Below, piece after piece: positions 1 to 8,444 of a stretch of DNA of 64,000 nucleotides. The number at the start of each line of letters is the position of its first letter. The stretch's first letter is position 1. The notes beneath the pieces were generated by a model. The model was not told where the DNA came from, made no database searches, and worked only from the letters and a program-made list of their open reading frames with translations. The stretch lies in contig CAJXJW010000003.1 of the NCBI GenBank assembly GCA_913055625.1, positions 62,001 through 126,000 of the forward strand. The letters run 5' to 3'. Origin of the DNA: an uncultured Pseudomonadota bacterium (GTDB lineage: Bacteria > Pseudomonadota > Gammaproteobacteria > Steroidobacterales > Woeseiaceae). A program made the translations under genes and the position numbers.

Positions 1-32
1 CTGTTGCGGTCGCGTTTCTTTTGCTCAGCCAC
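1..32 (-). CDS. nqrC: NqrC, N-terminal fragment (cut by window edge)
   Basis: Immediately after nqrB a GTG codon at 32-30 opens a frame reading MAEQKKRDRN before the window ends. The GTG overlaps the end of nqrB, the same kind of tight coupling seen elsewhere in this window. A short charged stretch is what precedes the single N-terminal membrane helix of NqrC, and nqrC follows nqrB in known nqr operons. Only ten residues are visible, so the call rests mainly on gene order. Confidence 0.5.
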   Translation of the reverse strand, partial: MAEQKKRDRN

Positions 33-1233
33 TGCGCTTCACCCTCCGCCGGACGTTGGCGCGCACCACGAAGTAGTCGATGAGCGGCGCGAAGATATTG
101 CCGAGCAGGATCGCGAGCATGATGCCCTCGGGAAAGGCCGGGTTGATGACGCGGATGACCCAGGTCAGCGCCCCGATCAGCAGGCCGAAGATCCAGTGAC
201 CCAGCATCGTGTCCGGCGCACTGACCGGGTCCGTCGCCATGAACACGGCGCCGAACGCGAAGCCGCCGAGCGCGAAGTGCCAGTACCACGGCATCGTCAG
301 CATCGGGTTGCTGCTGCCCGGGTCCGCGAAAAGCAGCGCCGGTATCAGCAGCCCCGCGAACACGCCGGCGATGATGCGCCACGAGGCGATGCGCGCGAAG
401 ACGAGGAATGCGCCGCCCGCGAGACACAGGATCATCGAGGTCTCGCCGAGCGAGCCCTGGATCTGCCCGATCGCAGCGTTCGCGTACGTGATGCCGGCAT
501 CGCGGATGCCCTGCATGCCCTCGATTGCGCCGATGCCGAGCGGCGTGGCGCCGCTGAAGCCGTCGACCGCCGTCCAGACCGCGTCGCCCGACATCTGCAC
601 CGGGTACGCGAAATACAGGAACGCCCGGCCGGTCAGCGCCGGGTTCAGGAAATTCTTGCCGGTACCGCCGAACACCTCCTTGCCGATGACGACGCCGAAG
701 CTGATGCCCAGTGCCACCTGCCACAGCGGCGTCGAAGCCGGCAGGATGAGCGCGTACAGGATGGACGTGACGAAGAAGCCCTCGTTCACCTCGTGATTGC
801 GCACGCTGGCGAACAGCACCTCCCAGAACCCGCCGGCCGCCATCGTCACCGCGTAAATCGGCAGGAAATACACGAGGCCGTGCAGCAGGTTGTCGTACAG
901 GCTCTGCGGGTCGACGCCGGCGCCGAGCAGCGCAAGCAGCGCGCCGCGCCAGCCGGGCACGCTGTCGAGGCCCATGGCCAGCATCGCCGAGTTCGCCTGG
1001 AAGCCCGTATTCCACATGCCGAATAGCGTGCACGGCGTCACGGCGAACACGACGAGGATCATGACGCGCTTCAGGTCGAGTGCGTCGCGCACGTGCGGCG
1101 AGCCTGGCGTCACGTCGGGCGGCGAGTAGAACAGCGTGTCGACCATCTCGAAGATGGCCCCGAATTTCTCGAAGCGGCCGCCCCGGGTGAACAGCGGCTC
1201 CAGCCGGTCGAGCAGTTTCCGGAAGCCCCGCAT
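25..1233 (-). CDS. nqrB: Na+-translocating NADH:quinone reductase subunit B
   Basis: Membrane subunit of the six-subunit Na+-NQR complex, which oxidises NADH, reduces quinone and pumps Na+ across the inner membrane. The 402-residue length matches the family. Many hydrophobic helices are visible, and a Ser-Gly-Ala-Thr motif near residue 225 (GFSGATPLG) is the site where NqrB carries covalently bound FMN on threonine. The start codon overlaps the nqrA stop by one base, so the two are translationally coupled. The remaining subunits (nqrC to nqrF) should lie beyond the left edge of the window. Confidence 0.96.
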   Translation of the reverse strand: MRGFRKLLDRLEPLFTRGGRFEKFGAIFEMVDTLFYSPPDVTPGSPHVRDALDLKRVMILVVFAVTPCTLFGMWNTGFQANSAMLAMGLDSVPGWRGALLALLGAGVDPQSLYDNLLHGLVYFLPIYAVTMAAGGFWEVLFASVRNHEVNEGFFVTSILYALILPASTPLWQVALGISFGVVIGKEVFGGTGKNFLNPALTGRAFLYFAYPVQMSGDAVWTAVDGFSGATPLGIGAIEGMQGIRDAGITYANAAIGQIQGSLGETSMILCLAGGAFLVFARIASWRIIAGVFAGLLIPALLFADPGSSNPMLTMPWYWHFALGGFAFGAVFMATDPVSAPDTMLGHWIFGLLIGALTWVIRVINPAFPEGIMLAILLGNIFAPLIDYFVVRANVRRRVKRSG

Positions 1234-2600
1234 CAGCCGTTCACCTCGATTTCATTCAATACCATGCGCAGGTACGGACCGTACTCGTACTTGCCGTTGC
1301 AGACGAACGAGCACAACGACAGGTCCTCCTCGTCGAGTTCCAGGCAACCGAGTTCGCGTGCGCGGTCCGTGTCGCCGACCAGCAGTGCCTTGAGGAGCGG
1401 CGTCGGCAGGACGTCGAGCGGCACGACCCGTTCGAAACTGCCGATGGGCACCATCGCGCGGGCGCTGCCGTTCTGTGTCGTCGTCAGCGCGAAACCCTCG
1501 CGGCTGAACGGCTTGCCGACGTAGGCCCGCATCGCCGAATACTTGCCGACGCCCGGGCGCATCCAGTGCATGAACAGCCGCGAACGGTCCTCGGAAATCA
1601 GCGACACCTGGTCGTGGTAGCGGCCGAGGAAGGCCAGCGGTCCCGCGGCGCGGTGCCCCGACAATACCGAACCGCTGATGACGCGCACCGGGCCTTTCGC
1701 CACTTCGCTCTCGAGAAACTCCTCCGTGGCGGCGCCGAGCCGCGTGCGAAGCAGGCGCGGCTTTACCGCCATCGGGCCGCCGACCGCGACGACGCGCTCC
1801 GTCGGCAATCGTCCGGTCGCGAACAGGCCGCCGATCGCGATGACGTCCTGGTAGCCGAGGTGCCACGCGGTCCGCGTGCCGCCGACCGGCGCGAGGCAGT
1901 GTATGTGCGTGCCGACCAGCCCGGCCGGGTGCGGACCGTCGAACTCGGCGTGCAGCAGGCGGGCATCGTCGACGGCCGGGATGCCCGAATTCGGCGCCGT
2001 GCACAGGTAGACGTTCTTCTCCGTCAGCCGCAGCAGCACGGCGAGACCGCGTTCGAAGTCGGCGCTGCGCTCCCGGATCACGACTGCCGGGTCACCGGCG
2101 AGAGGCCGGGTATCGATCGCCGTGACGAAGATGTTCGGCACCTCGATGTCCGGGGCGGGCCGTCGGCTGTACGGCCGCGTCCGGAATGCGGCCCACAGGC
2201 CCGACGCCAGGAGCTTCTCGCGCACGGCATCCGCGTTCAGGCTCGCGACGTCGGGTGCCGCGCCGAAATCGACCGCGTCGTCGCCGTGCAGGCGCACGAC
2301 GACGGACTGCAGGGCCCGCTTCGCGCCCCGGTTGATCGCCACGACCTCGCCGGCGCCGGGCGACGTGAAGTGAATCTCCGGGTACACCTTGCTCGTGAAC
2401 AGCGTGGAGCCGAGCGCGACACGGTCACCCTCTTCCACCTGCATCTGCGGCCGCAGGCCCACGTAGTCGGTGCCCAGTACAGCCACCGTGGCGGCCGTCC
2501 GGGCGTCTTCGATCACCTGTTCGGGCGCACCCGCCAGCGGAATATCCAGCCCGCGCCGCAGCGAAATGCGTTTCGGCGCCCCGCTCTTCGACGTCGCCAT
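1233..2600 (-). CDS. nqrA: Na+-translocating NADH:quinone reductase subunit A
   Basis: Cytoplasm-facing, quinone-interacting subunit of Na+-NQR. The N-terminus (ISLRRGLDIPLAG) matches the family's characteristic start. An open frame extends further upstream, but ATG 2600 is chosen because it begins just before the family-conserved segment and lies 5 nt after the upstream prenyltransferase stop; a start at 2654 would overlap that gene. The resulting 455 residues fit the family length. It heads the nqr genes proper, after a small membrane protein and a UbiA prenyltransferase. Confidence 0.95.
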   Translation of the reverse strand: MATSKSGAPKRISLRRGLDIPLAGAPEQVIEDARTAATVAVLGTDYVGLRPQMQVEEGDRVALGSTLFTSKVYPEIHFTSPGAGEVVAINRGAKRALQSVVVRLHGDDAVDFGAAPDVASLNADAVREKLLASGLWAAFRTRPYSRRPAPDIEVPNIFVTAIDTRPLAGDPAVVIRERSADFERGLAVLLRLTEKNVYLCTAPNSGIPAVDDARLLHAEFDGPHPAGLVGTHIHCLAPVGGTRTAWHLGYQDVIAIGGLFATGRLPTERVVAVGGPMAVKPRLLRTRLGAATEEFLESEVAKGPVRVISGSVLSGHRAAGPLAFLGRYHDQVSLISEDRSRLFMHWMRPGVGKYSAMRAYVGKPFSREGFALTTTQNGSARAMVPIGSFERVVPLDVLPTPLLKALLVGDTDRARELGCLELDEEDLSLCSFVCNGKYEYGPYLRMVLNEIEVNG

Positions 2601-2605
2601 TCGGG

Positions 2606-3595
2606 TCAGCCCTGCGCGAAGAACACGAGGTACAGCGCGCAGCCGGCCAGCCACAGCGAACCGATCGTGTGCACGGCCAGCGTCGCTTCGATGCCACCGG
2701 TCATCTTCGGGCGGTCCGCGACGCCGGTCCGGATCGCGGCCGTCGCGCGCAGCACGGGCAGCAACAGCAGGATCGGTACGGCCGGCGCCAGCAGCGGCAG
2801 CAGCCCGCGGTACGTCATCCAGCCGACGACCGCGACCGCGGCGAGATTCGCGCAGAGATACAGCACCGCGGTGCCCGCCAGGCCAATGCGCACCGGCAGT
2901 GTTCGCTTGCCGGTCGCGCCGTCTGCCTCAATGTCCGGCACCTCGTTGATCAGGAGGATGTTCGCGACCCAGATGCTCACCGGTATCGAGAACAGCAGCG
3001 CCGGCAGGTCGAGGGCACCGCTCTGCAGCCACGCGGCACCGCACACCGGCAGCACGCCGAACGCGATGCCGACCGCGAGTTCGCCGAGTCCCAGTGCGCT
3101 CAGCCGCAGCGGGCCCAGCGAATACAGGACCGCCAGCGCCACGCCGGCGAGGCCGAACCAGAGCACGACCGGCCCCTTGTCGAGGAGCAGCAGGAGACCA
3201 GCGACGGCGGCCACCACGAGCAGGCTGATGCCAAGCCGCGCCATCATGGCGGCGCTCAGGATGCCTGCCTGGATGAAGCGTGAGCCGCCGGTATAGGGAT
3301 AGATGCGGGCGTCGTTCACGCGATCGGTGCCGCCGGCGTCATCGCCGACGTCGTTCAGGACGTTGGCACCCGCGTGCACGCAGGCCGTGGCCAGCAGGGC
3401 CAGTACGAACGCCGTCGCATCCAGCGCGCCCGCCGCGGCGACGCCCCAGGCCGTGCCGGCGAGTACCGGCAGGACCGAGGCCGGGAAGAATTTGGGTCGC
3501 GTGGCGTGAAACAGGCGCTTCGCCACCTGTGCTGGCCGGTCGCCGGCATATTCTGCCGCCGACGGGCCCGCGTTTTCGGTGCCCGGAGAGTGCAT
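2606..3595 (-). CDS. UbiA-family prenyltransferase, MenA-like
   Basis: Integral membrane prenyltransferase of the UbiA superfamily, which attaches a polyprenyl chain to an aromatic quinone precursor. It shows the first Asp-rich motif as NDVGDDAGGTD and a second one near PDIEAD, with about eight hydrophobic helices. The N-terminal ATRPKFFPAS and the TGGSR segment resemble 1,4-dihydroxy-2-naphthoate prenyltransferases (MenA) more than UbiA proper, but the substrate is not provable here. ATG 3595 is preferred because AAGGAG lies 6 nt upstream. It precedes nqrA by 5 nt, suggesting co-expression of quinone supply with the Na+ pump. Confidence 0.82.
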   Translation of the reverse strand: MHSPGTENAGPSAAEYAGDRPAQVAKRLFHATRPKFFPASVLPVLAGTAWGVAAAGALDATAFVLALLATACVHAGANVLNDVGDDAGGTDRVNDARIYPYTGGSRFIQAGILSAAMMARLGISLLVVAAVAGLLLLLDKGPVVLWFGLAGVALAVLYSLGPLRLSALGLGELAVGIAFGVLPVCGAAWLQSGALDLPALLFSIPVSIWVANILLINEVPDIEADGATGKRTLPVRIGLAGTAVLYLCANLAAVAVVGWMTYRGLLPLLAPAVPILLLLPVLRATAAIRTGVADRPKMTGGIEATLAVHTIGSLWLAGCALYLVFFAQG

Positions 3596-3668
3596 CGATC
3601 GCTCCTTGATTCTTGTCGACCGGCATCGCATTCTGCGGCGCGCCGGCGCATCACTCTCGATTCTATCC

Positions 3669-3878
3669 CTAATCGGCTCTTTGTCTCACCCCCCTTGACC
3701 GCCGGTGCGCGACGGCGGCGGCGAGAATGAGCAGCGCGATGGCAATCACGGGCCAGTGGTGAGCGCCGGCGACCTGGTGCTCTAGTTGGCGGGCGAGCGG
3801 CTCGTCCGCGTCGAGGGTGTGCGCGAGGGCGAGCCCGGTGGGCACCGCAGACAGCAGGATAGCCAGGATCAATCGCAT
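3669..3878 (-). CDS. Small exported single-pass membrane protein, unknown function
   Basis: A 69-residue protein starting at ATG 3878 with a GAGAGGAGAG ribosome-binding site. Residues 1 to about 20 form a signal peptide or signal anchor ending LALA. A short polar segment with several histidines (around HQVAGAHHW) follows, then a second hydrophobic helix at about 46-58 and a basic tail rich in Arg. I do not recognise a family. It is the first gene of the nqr-side operon and diverges from hypC, so it may be a small accessory membrane protein of the prenyltransferase/Nqr unit. Coding status rests on the start signals and the signal-peptide pattern. Confidence 0.65.
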   Translation of the reverse strand: MRLILAILLSAVPTGLALAHTLDADEPLARQLEHQVAGAHHWPVIAIALLILAAAVAHRRSRGVRQRAD

Positions 3879-3986
3879 GTCGCTCTCCTCTCGTCGCCAA
3901 ATGTGTCCGGCCGGGGCGCACGCACCGTACGCGACACCCCGCACTGAACCTTAGGCAGCACCGCCCCCGACCGGAATAGGCGTTAT

Positions 3987-4021
3987 TACGTACGGGAGCA
4001 GGGTCATTCGCGATCTATCAT
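3987..4021 (+). promoter_or_regulatory. Candidate regulator box plus -10 for the hyp operon
   Basis: The 190-nt gap between the small membrane protein and hypC contains TACGTACGGGAGC beginning at 3987 and a possible -10 hexamer TATCAT at 4016-4021. The box centre sits about 26 nt before the -10, where an activator would overlap the -35 region. A similar box and spacing precede the dksA-like gene at 20590. No convincing sigma-70 -35 is present, consistent with activated transcription. This is inference from pattern only. Confidence 0.3.
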
Positions 4022-4068
4022 CGACACCCCGATGTTCGCGGCGATTTCCCGCGCCGCCGGAGTATGCG

Positions 4069-4314
4069 ATGTGCCTTGCCGTCCCCATGCGCATCCGATC
4101 GATTGACGGATTCCAGTGCACCTGCGAGGCGCGCGGCGTCGAGCGCGATGTCAACCTCTTCATGCTGCAGGACGAGACGCTCGCGCCGGGCGACTACGTT
4201 CTCGTGCACGTGGGCTACGCCATCCAGAAGGTTTCCGAGGTCGAAGCGGAGGAATCCTGGGCGCTGTTCGATGACATCCTGGCGACTGCCGACGAAGCGC
4301 TGGCAGGAGGCTGA
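4069..4314 (+). CDS. hypC: [NiFe]-hydrogenase maturation chaperone HypC
   Basis: Small chaperone that, with HypD, carries the Fe(CN)2CO unit and delivers it to the hydrogenase large-subunit precursor. The protein is 81 residues and begins MCLAVPM; Cys2 is the essential ligand of the family. ATG 4069 is chosen over the out-of-frame ATG five bases earlier because it gives the invariant N-terminus and has CCGGAG upstream. First gene of hypCBDFE. No separate HupF (a HypC paralogue) is found in the hup arm, so this protein probably serves alone. Confidence 0.95.
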   Translation: MCLAVPMRIRSIDGFQCTCEARGVERDVNLFMLQDETLAPGDYVLVHVGYAIQKVSEVEAEESWALFDDILATADEALAGG

Positions 4315-4316
4315 CC

Positions 4317-5051
4317 ATGTGCGATACCTGCGGCTGCAATGTCACGCCGGGAAACCGGCACCTCGTCGAACCGGACGGGCCGCTGGCCCACACGCGGCAC
4401 GGCCACGAGTCGGTCGAGGTCCTTGAGGGCCTCCTGGATGCGAACGACCACCAGGCCGCGCACAACCGCGAGCACTTCGCACGGCACGGCGTCACTGCGA
4501 TCAACCTGATGTCCTCGCCCGGTGCCGGCAAGACGGCCCTGCTCGAGACCACGATCGCGGCGCTCGGCGGCCGGCGCCGCATCGCGGTAATCGAGGGCGA
4601 CCTCGACACCGAGAACGACGCGAACCGGATCCGCCGCTGCGGCGTCCCGGCCGTGCAGATCCAGACCGGCAGCGCCTGCCACCTGGACGCGCACATGGTT
4701 CATGCGGCGCTGCACGAGATGGATCTCGACGCGATCGACATCCTGTTCATCGAGAACGTCGGCAACCTCGTCTGCCCCGCGAGCTTCGACCTTGGACAGC
4801 ACGCGAGCGTCGCGCTGCTGTCCACGCCCGAGGGCCACGACAAGCCGGCGAAATACCCGGTCATGTTCCGCGCGGCGGACCTCGTGCTCGTCAGCAAGAG
4901 CGACCTGCTGGAGGTGCTCGGGGACTTCGACGTGGAAGCGGCGATCGGGCACGTCCGCGGCCTCGCGAATGCGGCGCCCGTCATCCCCGTCTCGTCGCGC
5001 AGCGGTGCCGGCATGGACGCCTGGCTCGCCTGGCTCGGCGACGCGTCGTGA
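4317..5051 (+). CDS. hypB: Hydrogenase nickel-insertion GTPase HypB
   Basis: GTPase that works with HypA to load nickel into the large-subunit precursor. It opens with MCDTCGC, the N-terminal high-affinity nickel motif, and carries a P-loop SSPGAGKT at about residues 66-73 plus later guanine-nucleotide motifs (IEGD, ENVGN, SKSD). The His-rich nickel-storage stretch of some HypB proteins is nearly absent (only HTRHGH). A strong GCAGGAGG site precedes the ATG, 2 nt after hypC. The stop overlaps the hypD GTG start by 4 nt. Confidence 0.96.
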   Translation: MCDTCGCNVTPGNRHLVEPDGPLAHTRHGHESVEVLEGLLDANDHQAAHNREHFARHGVTAINLMSSPGAGKTALLETTIAALGGRRRIAVIEGDLDTENDANRIRRCGVPAVQIQTGSACHLDAHMVHAALHEMDLDAIDILFIENVGNLVCPASFDLGQHASVALLSTPEGHDKPAKYPVMFRAADLVLVSKSDLLEVLGDFDVEAAIGHVRGLANAAPVIPVSSRSGAGMDAWLAWLGDAS

Positions 5052-6163
5052 ACGCCGCCGACTGGCTGGAGCGGGTGCGCTCGCTGACGCCGGCCGAGCC
5101 GGTGCGCGTCCTCAACGTCTGCGGCGGCCACGAGCGCGCCATCACGATGGCCGGACTGCGGTCGGCGCTGCCACCCACGCTGGAACTCATCCCCGGGCCC
5201 GGCTGCCCGGTGTGCATCTGTCCCGAGGAGGACGTGTACGAGGCGATCCAGGTCGCGCGCCACGAGGACGTCACGCTGGTCGCCTTCGGCGACATGCTGC
5301 GCGTGCCGGTCAATGCACCGAAGCGAGAGCCGCGCTCACTCGAACAGGCGCGCGCCGCCGGTGCCGACGTCCGGCCGATCGCGTCGCCCGCCGCGGCCGT
5401 CGCGCTCGCGCGGGAGAACCCCGGGCGCACGATCGTCTTCTTCGCGGCGGGCTTCGAGACAACGACGGCGCCGGTGGCCGCCATGCTCGCCGAGGGTGCG
5501 CCCGACAACCTGCTCGTCTTGCTCTCCGGCCGCCGGACGTGGCCCGCCGTGCGCATGCTGCTGGAGGCCGACGAACCGGGCTTCGAGATGATGATCGTCC
5601 CGGGCCATGTCTCCACGGTGATGGGCGCCGAGGAGTGGCATTTCGTCGTCGATGATTTCCACATGCCCGCCGCCGTCGCCGGCTTCCGGCCCGAGACGCT
5701 GCTCGCGGCGCTGGTCTCGGTGCTGCGCCAGCGCCGCGACGGCCGGCCGAAGCTCGAGAACTGCTACCCGGAGGTCGTCCGGCCGGGAGGCAATGCGTTC
5801 GCGCGGCAACAGCTCGAGACAGTCATGGACACGGTGGACGCCACGTGGCGCGGCATCGGCACGATCCCCCGCTCGGGCTTCGCGCTGCGACCCGCCTACG
5901 CCGCGCACGACGCCCGGCGACGCTTCCCGGACTACGCCGACGATTCCCGCAAGCGCGTCGGCGAGATGCCGCCCGGCTGCGATTGCGCGCAGGTCGTGCT
6001 CGGACGCATCCGGCCGAACGAGTGCCGCCTGTACGGGGTCGCGTGCACCCCGCGCAAGCCGATCGGCCCGTGCATGGTCTCGGACGAGGGCGCCTGCCGC
6101 ATCTGGTGGTCGGCCGGCCATCGCGACAACGCACACCGTGCGCCGAAGCGCTCCGTTGGCTGA
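5048..6163 (+). CDS. hypD: Hydrogenase maturation Fe-S protein HypD
   Basis: [4Fe-4S] scaffold protein that assembles the Fe(CN)2CO group together with HypC and HypE. Conserved segments are visible in order: NVCGGHE near residue 20, GPGCPVCICP near 50-60, and the cysteine-containing CDCAQV and GVACTP regions toward the C-terminus. It starts at GTG 5048, inside the hypB stop (GTGA overlap), so translation is coupled. The length of 371 residues is normal for the family. Confidence 0.96.
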   Translation: MNAADWLERVRSLTPAEPVRVLNVCGGHERAITMAGLRSALPPTLELIPGPGCPVCICPEEDVYEAIQVARHEDVTLVAFGDMLRVPVNAPKREPRSLEQARAAGADVRPIASPAAAVALARENPGRTIVFFAAGFETTTAPVAAMLAEGAPDNLLVLLSGRRTWPAVRMLLEADEPGFEMMIVPGHVSTVMGAEEWHFVVDDFHMPAAVAGFRPETLLAALVSVLRQRRDGRPKLENCYPEVVRPGGNAFARQQLETVMDTVDATWRGIGTIPRSGFALRPAYAAHDARRRFPDYADDSRKRVGEMPPGCDCAQVVLGRIRPNECRLYGVACTPRKPIGPCMVSDEGACRIWWSAGHRDNAHRAPKRSVG

Positions 6164-8444
6164 CGCCGTTCGCACCGATCGCGGGCCGGACTCGCCCGGC
6201 GCACGGCGGATCGTGCTCGAGGGACACGTGCAGGGTGTTGGCTTCCGGCCCTTCGTGCACCGGCTTGCGGAACACTTCGGCCTTTCCGGCAGCGTGCGCA
6301 ACCGTGTCGGTCGCGTGGAAATCATCGTGTGCGGCGGCGAGCTCGCGCTGACGGCGTTTCGCCACGACCTGATCGCGAAGGCGCCGCCACTGGCCAGGCC
6401 GCGCGTCGTCGCCTTCGAACGCACGGCGGCGCCCCTCGGGCAGGGCTTCGCGATCCTCGCGAGCGCCGCCGACGGCGATGCGTGCGTCAGCGTGCCCGCC
6501 GACTGCTTTCTTTGCGATGACTGCCGGCGCGAACTGAACGACGCCGGCGACCGACGCCACGGTTACCCGTTCATCAACTGCACACAGTGCGGCCCCCGCT
6601 ACACGTTGATCACGGCCATGCCGTACGACCGCGTGAACACCAGCATGGCGGCGTTCGAACTGTGCGCCGCTTGCCTCGCGGAATACGAAAACCCGGCGGA
6701 CCGCCGCTACCACGCGGAACCGATCGCCTGCGCCGACTGCGGCCCGCAGCTCACGTGGCATGCTGGCGACGGGGACGTGTGCGCCGGAGCGGCCGCACTG
6801 GACGCCGCCGTTGCCGCGCTCTGCGCCGGCCGGATCGTGGCCGCCAAGGGCATCGGCGGCTACCACCTGATCTGTGACGCGACGAACGACGTGGCCGTCG
6901 CCACGCTCAGGAAACGCAAACACCGCCCGTACAAGCCACTGGCCGTCATGGTGCCGGCCGCAGGCAACGATGGCCTCGACGAGGTACGTCGGCTCGCGAC
7001 ACCGACGCCGGGTGAACTCGAGGCACTTTCCGACCCGGCGCGGCCGATCGTGCTGGTCACCGCGTGCCCGGATACCGGGCTCGCCGCCGCCGTCGCACCG
7101 GGCCTGCGGGAAATCGGACTGTTCCTGCCCTACAGCCCGCTGCACCAGTTGCTGCTCGATGCGCTGGGCGTGCCGCTCGTTGCAACGTCAGCGAACCTGA
7201 GCGGCGAACCGGTCTTCACGGACAACGGCGAGGCGGAATGCCGCCTTCGCGACATTGCCGATGCGTTCCTGCACCACGACCGGCCGATCGTCCGGCCCGC
7301 TGACGATTCCGTCGGGCGCCGGATTGCGGGCCGGGTGCGGCCGATACGGCTTGGCCGCGGCCAGGCGCCGCTCGAGATGGAGCTTCCCTGGGCCCAGCCG
7401 GAGCCGCTCATCGCGCTGGGCGGCCAGATGAAGACCACCGTTACGCTGAGCTGGGAGCGCCGTGCCGTCGTCGCACCGCACATCGGCGAGATGGACAGCC
7501 CGCGCAGCCTCGACGTGCTGCAGCACGTCGTCGACGACCTGCAATCGCTGTACGGTGTCGAGGCCCGAGTGCTCGCCTGCGATGCGCACCCCGGGTACAC
7601 GACACACCGCTGGGCGCAACGCCAGTCGCTGCCCGCCGTGACGGTCGCCCACCACCGGGCGCACGCCAGCGCGTTGGTCGCCGAAGCCGCCCTCGCCGGA
7701 CCTTGGCTCGTGTTCACCTGGGACGGCACGGGCTACGGCGAAGACGGCACGCTGTGGGGCGGCGAAGCGCTGTACGGCGATGTCAGCACGTGGTCCCGGG
7801 TCGCGAGCCTGCGCCCGTTCCGCCTGCCCGGGGGCGACCGCGCCGGGCGCGAGCCGTGGCGCAGCGCCGCGGCCCTGCACTGGACTTGCGGCCGGTCGTG
7901 GGCCGCGGCGCCGCCCGAAGCCGCCCTCGCCGCCCGCGCGCACCGCCGCGGCATCAACAGCCCGGTGACGAGCGCGGCAGGCCGCCTGTTTGATGCCGCG
8001 GCGGCCATGCTGACCGGGCGGCAGACCGTGAGCTACGAAGCGGAGGGGCCGATGCGTCTCGAGGCGCTGTGTGACGGCACTGGAGAGGCGTTTGCCCTGC
8101 CCCTCGCCCAAGGCGAAGACGGCGTCCTGCGCAGCGACTGGGCGCCGTTGTTGCCGCTGCTGGCGGACACCCGCCGCCCCGTCGCCCGGCGCGCCGCCGA
8201 TTTTCACGCCAGCATGGCGCGCGTCATTGTCGACCAGGCACTGCGCCTGTCGGAGACAGCGACGGTGCGCTACGTCGGCCTCACCGGCGGCGTGTTCCAG
8301 AACCGCGTACTGGCGGAGCTTGCGATCAATGGCCTCGAGTCGGCCGGCTTCTCCGTGTTCCTGCCGAAACGACTGCCCTGTAACGACGCGGCGCTGAGCC
8401 TCGGGCAGGCCGCTGAGATCGCCGCACGTTGCGCGCCGTGCTGA
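6138..8444 (+). CDS. hypF: Carbamoyltransferase HypF
   Basis: Makes the thiocarbamate on HypE from carbamoyl phosphate, the source of the active-site cyanide ligands. Domains in order: acylphosphatase (GVGFRPFV), two zinc-finger pairs (CFLCDDC...CTQC and CAACL...CADC), a YrdC-like domain, and a Kae1-like C-terminal domain (HHRAHA, TWDGTGYGED). The open frame extends upstream through hypD, but the family begins just before the acylphosphatase motif. GTG 6138 or TTG 6156, both overlapping the hypD end, are the realistic starts, and neither has a strong ribosome site. The 768 residues from GTG 6138 match the family. Confidence 0.92.
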   Translation: MRRSAPLADAVRTDRGPDSPGARRIVLEGHVQGVGFRPFVHRLAEHFGLSGSVRNRVGRVEIIVCGGELALTAFRHDLIAKAPPLARPRVVAFERTAAPLGQGFAILASAADGDACVSVPADCFLCDDCRRELNDAGDRRHGYPFINCTQCGPRYTLITAMPYDRVNTSMAAFELCAACLAEYENPADRRYHAEPIACADCGPQLTWHAGDGDVCAGAAALDAAVAALCAGRIVAAKGIGGYHLICDATNDVAVATLRKRKHRPYKPLAVMVPAAGNDGLDEVRRLATPTPGELEALSDPARPIVLVTACPDTGLAAAVAPGLREIGLFLPYSPLHQLLLDALGVPLVATSANLSGEPVFTDNGEAECRLRDIADAFLHHDRPIVRPADDSVGRRIAGRVRPIRLGRGQAPLEMELPWAQPEPLIALGGQMKTTVTLSWERRAVVAPHIGEMDSPRSLDVLQHVVDDLQSLYGVEARVLACDAHPGYTTHRWAQRQSLPAVTVAHHRAHASALVAEAALAGPWLVFTWDGTGYGEDGTLWGGEALYGDVSTWSRVASLRPFRLPGGDRAGREPWRSAAALHWTCGRSWAAAPPEAALAARAHRRGINSPVTSAAGRLFDAAAAMLTGRQTVSYEAEGPMRLEALCDGTGEAFALPLAQGEDGVLRSDWAPLLPLLADTRRPVARRAADFHASMARVIVDQALRLSETATVRYVGLTGGVFQNRVLAELAINGLESAGFSVFLPKRLPCNDAALSLGQAAEIAARCAPC

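Noticed and set aside
4-1026. Long plus-strand open frame opposite nqrB
   Set aside because: Arg/Asp/His-rich, low-complexity translation typical of antisense frames in GC-rich DNA; nqrB on the other strand is certain.
5652-6137. Upstream extension of the hypF frame
   Set aside because: It overlaps hypD entirely, and the translation is Arg/Ser-rich without family similarity; HypF starts just before its acylphosphatase motif.
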